Assembly (NCBI GenBank): GCA_902572475.1
Contig: CACGGB010000006.1
Coordinates: forward strand, 1 to 38,938
DNA from: an uncultured Pelagibacteraceae bacterium
GTDB taxonomy: Bacteria; Pseudomonadota; Alphaproteobacteria; Pelagibacterales; Pelagibacteraceae
Direction of reading: 5' to 3'
DNA: 38,938 nucleotides
In this document: one piece after another, positions 33,683-38,938 of the stretch
How the letters are laid out: every line of letters begins with the position of its first letter
How positions within the stretch are numbered: position 1 is the first letter of the stretch
Translations under genes and position numbers: made by a program
Notes under the pieces: model-generated
What the model was told of the DNA's origin: nothing
The model's input: only the letters and a program-made list of their open reading frames with translations
The model's database searches: none

Positions 33683-36358
33683 ATGGGCCAAATTTTACTT
33701 ACAGATGTCAGGAAAAAATTCTTAGATTATTTTAAAAAAAATAATCATAAGATCGTAGACTCTAGCAATTTAGTTCCCAACAATGATCCTACCTTGATGT
33801 TTACCAACTCAGGCATGGTTCAATTTAAAAATGTTTTCACAGGATTAGAAAAAAGAGATTATAAAACAGCTACAACATCCCAAAAATGCGTGAGGGCAGG
33901 AGGAAAACATAATGATTTAGAAAATGTTGGCTACACTCCTAGACACCATACTTTTTTTGAAATGTTGGGAAATTTCTCCTTCGGAGATTACTTTAAAGAA
34001 CAAGCTATTCATCATGCTTGGAAACTGTTAACCAAAGACTTTAGTTTACCTAAAGAAAAATTATTAGTTACCGTTTTTCATGAAGATAATGATGCATTTA
34101 ATCTTTGGAAAAAAATTGCTGGATTAAATGAAAGTAAAATAATAAAAATTTCGACATCTGATAACTTTTGGTCAATGGGAGACACAGGACCTTGTGGTCC
34201 TTGTTCTGAAATTTTTTATGATCATGGTGACAAGTTGAAAGGTGGTCCACCTGGAAGTCCTGATGAAGACGGTGATAGATTTATAGAAATTTGGAACCTT
34301 GTATTTATGCAGTACGAACAAATATCAAAAGAAAAAAGAATTGAATTGCCAAAACCCTCAGTGGATACAGGTATGGGACTTGAAAGGATGACAGCAGTTT
34401 TACAAGGTACTCACGATAACTATAAAATTGATCACTTTCAAAAAATAATGGCTGCTTCATCTGATTTAACAAAGACTTCAATCGACAGCAAAACAATAGC
34501 AAGCCACAGGGTTATCGCTGATCACTTAAGAGCAAGTAGTTTTTTAATTGCTGAAGGAATATTACCTTCTAATGAAGGTCGAGGATATGTTCTAAGAAGA
34601 ATTATGAGAAGAGGGATGAGACATGCTCATTCTTTAGGTAGCGGAAATCCTATTTTTTATAAACTTTTTGAAGTTTTACTAAACGAGATGCAGAACAGTT
34701 ATCCAGAATTAATAAATGGCAGAGAGTTGATAGTTGAAACTCTTAAAAACGAGGAAGAGAAATTTTCCTCTCTTTTAGAGCGCGGTATGAAAATACTCGA
34801 TGAAAATTTAAATAAAGTCCAAAACAAAACCTTTCCAGGTTTAGAAGCCTTTAAATTATATGATACCTATGGTTTCCCTTTAGATCTGACCGCTGACGTC
34901 TTAAGAAGTAAAAACATCAAAGTAGATAGTGACGGATTTGAGAGGGAGATGGAAAAAAGTAAAAATTTAGCGAGAGCAAATTGGAAAGGATCTGGAGATA
35001 AGTCTGTTGAGGAGAGGTGGTTTAAAGTTAGAGAGGAACTTAGCCCTACTGAATTTTTAGGTTATGAATTTGATAAAGCTGAAGGTGTAATAATAAAAAT
35101 TTCAAAAAAAGAAAAGTTCGTTAACTCTGCTAGTACTGGAGATGAAATAGAAGTCATAACTAATCAAACTCCATTTTATGGAGAGTCTGGTGGCCAAGTA
35201 GGCGATCAGGGCTTTATTTTTAACTCAAAATGTAAAATTAAAATTAATGACACACAAAAAAAAATGGGAGATTTATTTGTTCATTATGGAAAAGTTGAAA
35301 AGGGTTCAATTTCTATTGGGCAAAGCGTAAATTTAGAAATTGATGTTTTAAAAAGAAATAATTCAAAAGCTTATCATTCAGCAACTCATTTATTACATGA
35401 GTCTTTAAGAAGAACCTTAGGAAAACATGTGACACAAAAAGGATCATTAGTCTCTCCTGAAAGGTTAAGATTTGATTTTAGTCATAACAAACCTATTGAA
35501 AAAGAGGAAATGACTAAAATAAATAATATAGTTAATGAAATAGTAAAGAGCTCTTCTGATGTACAAACAAGAATAATGACACCAAAGGAGGCAGTTGGCA
35601 TGGGTGCTCTTGCATTATTTGGTGAAAAGTATGGCGAGGAAGTAAGAGTGGTGTTTATGGGAAAAGAAAATAATGGTTTCTTCTCAACAGAATTATGTGG
35701 GGGAACTCATGTTAAAAACACCAGAGAAGTTGGTAAGTTTAAAGTAATAAGTCAATCATCTATTGCATCAGGAGTTAGAAGGGTTGAGGCATTAAGGGAT
35801 AAGCAATTAGAAGAATACGAAAAAACACAAAAAGAAGATAAATCCCTGAAAGAATCTAATCTAAAAAAAGATATAAGATTAATTGAAAATGAGCTGCAAA
35901 AATTGAAAATTGAACCTGATTTTAATGAAGATTTAGATTTGTCTGAAAATTTAAAAAATTTGAATAAACAGCTTAATAAGATAAAAATTGAAGGTATCAA
36001 GAAAGATAAAAGTAAAAATATTATTAAGGATAAAAAAATTGGGAATATATTAATTCGAGAACAGATTTTAAAAGATTTTCCTCCAAAAGAACTAAGAAGT
36101 ATAATTGATCAAGGAAAAAAAGATATTAAATCTGGAATAATAATTAGTATTTCGACGTTTGAAGATAAGGTCGGTTTAGCTATAGGAATTTCTCAAGACT
36201 TAACATCAAAATATGATGCCGTAGATTTAGTCAAAGCTGCATCTGCTATTTTAGGTGGAAAAGGCGGTGGTGGTAGAAAAGATTTTGCCCAAGCCGGTGG
36301 TGTAGATCAAAACAAAATTGAGGAAGCTTTTAAAGAAATATCTAAAAAAATTAGTTAA
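33683..36358 (+). CDS. alaS: Alanyl-tRNA synthetase
   Basis: The 891-residue class II synthetase charges tRNA-Ala and hydrolyses mischarged Ser/Gly-tRNA-Ala. It shows the catalytic core ([35 protein letters not shown]), the tRNA-recognition region ([15 protein letters not shown]), and the editing domain with the zinc site HSATHLLHE and TELCGGTHV. The C-Ala oligomerisation domain ends in [13 protein letters not shown]. Length is normal. It overlaps convergent icd by 8 bp. Confidence 0.98.
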   Translation: MGQILLTDVRKKFLDYFKKNNHKIVDSSNLVPNNDPTLMFTNSGMVQFKNVFTGLEKRDYKTATTSQKCVRAGGKHNDLENVGYTPRHHTFFEMLGNFSFGDYFKEQAIHHAWKLLTKDFSLPKEKLLVTVFHEDNDAFNLWKKIAGLNESKIIKISTSDNFWSMGDTGPCGPCSEIFYDHGDKLKGGPPGSPDEDGDRFIEIWNLVFMQYEQISKEKRIELPKPSVDTGMGLERMTAVLQGTHDNYKIDHFQKIMAASSDLTKTSIDSKTIASHRVIADHLRASSFLIAEGILPSNEGRGYVLRRIMRRGMRHAHSLGSGNPIFYKLFEVLLNEMQNSYPELINGRELIVETLKNEEEKFSSLLERGMKILDENLNKVQNKTFPGLEAFKLYDTYGFPLDLTADVLRSKNIKVDSDGFEREMEKSKNLARANWKGSGDKSVEERWFKVREELSPTEFLGYEFDKAEGVIIKISKKEKFVNSASTGDEIEVITNQTPFYGESGGQVGDQGFIFNSKCKIKINDTQKKMGDLFVHYGKVEKGSISIGQSVNLEIDVLKRNNSKAYHSATHLLHESLRRTLGKHVTQKGSLVSPERLRFDFSHNKPIEKEEMTKINNIVNEIVKSSSDVQTRIMTPKEAVGMGALALFGEKYGEEVRVVFMGKENNGFFSTELCGGTHVKNTREVGKFKVISQSSIASGVRRVEALRDKQLEEYEKTQKEDKSLKESNLKKDIRLIENELQKLKIEPDFNEDLDLSENLKNLNKQLNKIKIEGIKKDKSKNIIKDKKIGNILIREQILKDFPPKELRSIIDQGKKDIKSGIIISISTFEDKVGLAIGISQDLTSKYDAVDLVKAASAILGGKGGGGRKDFAQAGGVDQNKIEEAFKEISKKIS

Positions 36359-37565
36359 GTTTCTTTTTTAAATTTCTATCAATAGCTTCCAAGAATTGAT
36401 TTGTAGTTAGATATTTATTTGATTTATCTATTAAAATTGCCAAATCTTTTGTCATTGAACCGCTTTCAACTGTTTTAACACATACTTCTTCAACATTATT
36501 AGAAAATTTAATTAGTTCCTCGTTCTCATCAAGTTTTCCTCTATGAGCTAAACCTCTAGTCCACGCGAATATAGATGCTATTGGGTTTGTAGAAGTTTCT
36601 TTACCTTGTTGGTGCATTCTATAATGTCTAGTAACAGTTCCATGAGCAGCTTCTGACTCGACTGTTTTACCATCTGGCGTCATCAACACGCTAGTCATGA
36701 GACCTAAAGAACCAAATCCCTGAGCAACGGTGTCTGATTGCACGTCGCCATCGTAATTCTTACACGCCCAAACATATCCGCCATTCCATTTCATAGCACA
36801 TGCAACCATGTCATCAATTAATCTATGTTCATAGGTTATATTTGCTTTTTTAAACTTATCAGAAAATTCTTTTTCAAAAACTTCTTGGAAAAGATCTTTA
36901 AATCTACCATCGTAAGCTTTAAGGATTGTATTTTTTGTTGATAAATAAACTGGCCATTTTCTTCCAAGACCATAGTTCATACATGCTCTTGCAAAATTTT
37001 TAATAGAATCATCCAAATTATACATAGTAAGAGCAGTACCGGATCCGGGAAAATCAAAAACTTTAAACTCTTTCTTGTCTTTTCCATCTTTTGAAGTCCA
37101 TTTAACCTCCAAATTTCCTTCACCTGGTATTAGAAAATCAGTGGCTCGGTACTGATCTCCGAAAGCGTGTCTTCCTATCACTATTGGTTTCGTCCAACCG
37201 GGGACTAGTTTAGGAACATTTTTACAAATAATTGGCTCTCTAAAAACTGTACCACCTAAGATATTTCTAATGGTACCATTCGGCGATCTCCACATTTTTT
37301 TTAATTTAAACTCTTCTACTCTAGCCTCGTCGGGTGTTATGGTAGCGCATTTCACACCTACTCCGTGTTGTTTGATTGCATTTGCCGCATCTACTGTGAT
37401 TTGGTCATCAGTTTTATCTCGACTTTCCATGCCAAGGTCATAGTATTTAAGATCTATCTCAAGATATGGCTTAATAAGCTTATCTTTGATAAATGACCAT
37501 ATAATTCTAGTCATTTCGTCGCCATCTAACTCAACTACTGGATTTTTAACTTTAATTTTTGCCAT
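36351..37565 (-). CDS. icd: Isocitrate dehydrogenase (NADP), dimeric type
   Basis: This TCA-cycle enzyme oxidises isocitrate to 2-oxoglutarate with NADP. The 404 residues follow the eukaryote-like dimeric subfamily common in alphaproteobacteria. They open with [18 protein letters not shown] and include [36 protein letters not shown] (substrate serine loop), YDGRFKDLF and [50 protein letters not shown] carries the NADP-binding residues. It is divergent from psd with 64 bp between starts. Confidence 0.97.
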   Translation of the reverse strand: MAKIKVKNPVVELDGDEMTRIIWSFIKDKLIKPYLEIDLKYYDLGMESRDKTDDQITVDAANAIKQHGVGVKCATITPDEARVEEFKLKKMWRSPNGTIRNILGGTVFREPIICKNVPKLVPGWTKPIVIGRHAFGDQYRATDFLIPGEGNLEVKWTSKDGKDKKEFKVFDFPGSGTALTMYNLDDSIKNFARACMNYGLGRKWPVYLSTKNTILKAYDGRFKDLFQEVFEKEFSDKFKKANITYEHRLIDDMVACAMKWNGGYVWACKNYDGDVQSDTVAQGFGSLGLMTSVLMTPDGKTVESEAAHGTVTRHYRMHQQGKETSTNPIASIFAWTRGLAHRGKLDENEELIKFSNNVEEVCVKTVESGSMTKDLAILIDKSNKYLTTNQFLEAIDRNLKKKLN

Positions 37566-37571
37566 AAAATA

Positions 37572-37599
37572 TTGATTGATAAACTGTAATTTTTATACA
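37572..37599 (+). promoter_or_regulatory. Possible psd-pssA promoter
   Basis: TTGATT (37572-37577) and TATACA (37594-37599) are 16 bp apart, in the 64 bp between icd and psd, giving a short leader before the psd ATG at 37630. The match is partial. Confidence 0.3.
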
Positions 37600-37629
37600 T
37601 ATTAAGAAAAATTTAGCAAACTTAAAATT

Positions 37630-38277
37630 ATGTTTAATACAATTTTTCCAAAGATCCACAAAGAAGGCTATAAATTCTTAGCTATTTCTATTCTAGCAAC
37701 ATTTGTTGTTCTAATTTTTTCTAAGTTTTTTGGATTTATTTTGATTTTAATAACTGCATGGGTCTATTATTTTTTTCGAGATCCAGAGCGTTTTCCAATA
37801 AATGACGACTCTTTTTTAGTCAGTCCTGCCGACGGTTTAGTTACTGATATTTCTGAAAGAGCAGGACCTGAAGAATTGAGATTAGAGAACACTACATACA
37901 CAAAAGTAAGTATTTTTATGAATGTTTTTAATTGCCATGTTAATAGGGTTCCGGCTTCTGGTAAAATTGAGGAAATATATTACAAACCAGGAAAATTTTT
38001 TAACGCTTCCTTAGATAAAGCAAGTGAAGAAAATGAAAGAAATTATTTTAAAGTAAGACTAAATAATAATGAAGAGATCATAATTGTCCAAATAGCTGGG
38101 CTTATCGCAAGAAGAATAGTGTGCGAAGTTGAGCAAGAGCAAGATCTTAAACAAGGGGATAGAATAGGAATGATAAGATTTGGAAGTAGAGTAGATATTT
38201 ACTTTAAAAATAAAAAAGTTTTAGTTAAACAAGGTCAAAATCTTACAGCAGGTGAAAGTCTAATAGCATCAGAGTAA
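37630..38277 (+). CDS. psd: Phosphatidylserine decarboxylase proenzyme
   Basis: It decarboxylates phosphatidylserine to phosphatidylethanolamine at the inner membrane. The 215-residue protein is the short (archaeal/alphaproteobacterial) form. An N-terminal hydrophobic hairpin (about 15-45) is followed by YYFFRDPER, VSPADGLVTD and MNVFNCHVNRVPASGKI. Self-cleavage is expected at G185-S186 in RFGSRVDIY, giving a pyruvoyl-headed alpha chain of about 30 residues. pssA starts on the last base of its stop codon (TAATG), so the two-step pathway is co-transcribed. Confidence 0.95.
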   Translation: MFNTIFPKIHKEGYKFLAISILATFVVLIFSKFFGFILILITAWVYYFFRDPERFPINDDSFLVSPADGLVTDISERAGPEELRLENTTYTKVSIFMNVFNCHVNRVPASGKIEEIYYKPGKFFNASLDKASEENERNYFKVRLNNNEEIIIVQIAGLIARRIVCEVEQEQDLKQGDRIGMIRFGSRVDIYFKNKKVLVKQGQNLTAGESLIASE

Positions 38278-38938
38278 TGGACCAAAACAAAAAGTTTAAA
38301 TTAGTTAGTTCAAAAAAAACTAGATATCTCTTACCTAACATCTTAACATTAGGTGGAGTTTGTTTGGGTATAAGCTCTATAAAGTTTTCTATCGATGGAA
38401 ATTTTAGCCTTGCAGTGACATTAATTTTATTTGCAGCTATTTTAGATGCACTTGATGGAAGAATAGCAAGACTTATTAAAGGAACCTCAGAATTTGGAAA
38501 AGAGTTAGACTCATTAACTGATTTTGTAAGTTTTGGAATAGCCCCAGTATTTATCTTGTATTTTTGGGAACTCAAAACGTATGGGAAACTTGGTTGGGCA
38601 ATCGCTTTAATTTATTCTGTTTGTTGTGTACTGAGATTAGCAAGGTTTAATTTAACGAAAGTTGAAAATCATCAGGAGTGGAAAAATAATTTCTTCGAAG
38701 GTGTTCCTTCTCCCGCAGGTGGAATGTTAATATTAATGCCGCTTATTTATGAATTAACAGATTTTAGTTTTAACTTTGAAATGAAGCAGTTTACACCTTT
38801 TTTGACTATCCTTATTGCACTTTTATTGGTAAGTAAAGTACCAACACTATCATTTAAAAAAATATCAATTTCATCAAAAACAACAATTTTTCTTCTACTT
38901 ACAGCTGGTTTAATTTTCATATCATTATTATTTTACAC
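38277..38938 (+). CDS. pssA: CDP-diacylglycerol-serine O-phosphatidyltransferase (C-terminus beyond window)
   Basis: It makes phosphatidylserine from CDP-diacylglycerol and serine, the substrate of Psd. About 220 codons are visible to the window end with no stop. The CDP-alcohol phosphatidyltransferase motif is complete: D60-G61, A64-R65, G74, D78 and D82, with the exact DG-x2-AR-x8-G-x3-D-x3-D spacing. Several hydrophobic helices flank it, including the first near residues 18-36, and FFEGVPSPAGGM is typical of the PssA type. It overlaps psd by one base. Confidence 0.93.
   Translation, partial: MDQNKKFKLVSSKKTRYLLPNILTLGGVCLGISSIKFSIDGNFSLAVTLILFAAILDALDGRIARLIKGTSEFGKELDSLTDFVSFGIAPVFILYFWELKTYGKLGWAIALIYSVCCVLRLARFNLTKVENHQEWKNNFFEGVPSPAGGMLILMPLIYELTDFSFNFEMKQFTPFLTILIALLLVSKVPTLSFKKISISSKTTIFLLLTAGLIFISLLFY

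Noticed and set aside
1-38938. CRISPR arrays, insertion sequences, prophage or integrase genes
   Set aside because: No spaced repeats, transposase or integrase motifs, or flanking target duplications were seen.

Overview
The window is a compact, very AT-rich bacterial chromosome segment. It carries a proteorhodopsin gene followed by ferredoxin and a ferredoxin-NADP reductase, an alphaproteobacterial-type xseB-ispA-dxs cluster, glyQ-glyS-ppdK, a eukaryote-like dimeric NADP isocitrate dehydrogenase, many 1-12 bp gene overlaps and almost no intergenic DNA. Together these point to a streamlined marine alphaproteobacterium of the SAR11/Pelagibacterales type. That placement is inferred from gene content and style, not from a marker-gene search.

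Layout. 1-3151 (minus): a tight run of tsaC (tRNA t6A synthesis), an ABC-2 exporter (ATPase plus permease) and a GT17-like glycosyltransferase cut by the window edge. 3173-6182 (plus): xseB, ispA and dxs, making isoprenoid precursors. 6179-8938: aroC, pdxH and the long-chain polyprenyl diphosphate synthase. 9085-15500 (plus): an S49 peptidase, both glycyl-tRNA synthetase subunits and pyruvate phosphate dikinase, nearly end to end. 15489-17313 (minus): nadC and nadA. 17375-17458: tRNA-Leu(GAG), then a possible 39-residue membrane peptide. 17576-19807: ygfZ (minus) and a dihydroorotase-like amidohydrolase (plus). 19796-21694 (minus): a propionyl-CoA synthetase-like acyl-CoA ligase.

21923-24874 (plus) is the light and redox block. 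It holds proteorhodopsin with blue-type spectral tuning and a strong hairpin terminator, then an unannotated 44-residue membrane ORF, a 2Fe-2S ferredoxin, a type-2 ferredoxin-NADP reductase and a glutathione S-transferase. The 228 bp in front of proteorhodopsin is the largest gap in the window and holds several inverted repeats, including a perfect 18-bp palindrome.

24871-30305: a DksA-like regulator (minus), then a co-directional run of a GT39-like membrane glycosyltransferase, a GT2 glycosyltransferase, a GFA/CENP-V-like zinc protein, a D-glycerate 3-kinase-like protein and a TolC-like outer-membrane protein. 30399-38938: recA with a possible LexA site inside its promoter, an aldehyde dehydrogenase paired with a DUF779 protein across a perfect hairpin, alaS, icd (minus), and the phosphatidylethanolamine pair psd-pssA, with pssA cut by the window end.

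The genes are mostly core metabolism, translation and envelope functions. The least explained parts are the two small membrane ORFs, the structured proteorhodopsin leader, the hairpin between the aldehyde dehydrogenase and DUF779 genes, and the open frame ahead of the GFA gene. Every convergent gene pair overlaps. I found no insertion sequence, prophage or CRISPR array, and no stretch over 300 bases lacks a gene.
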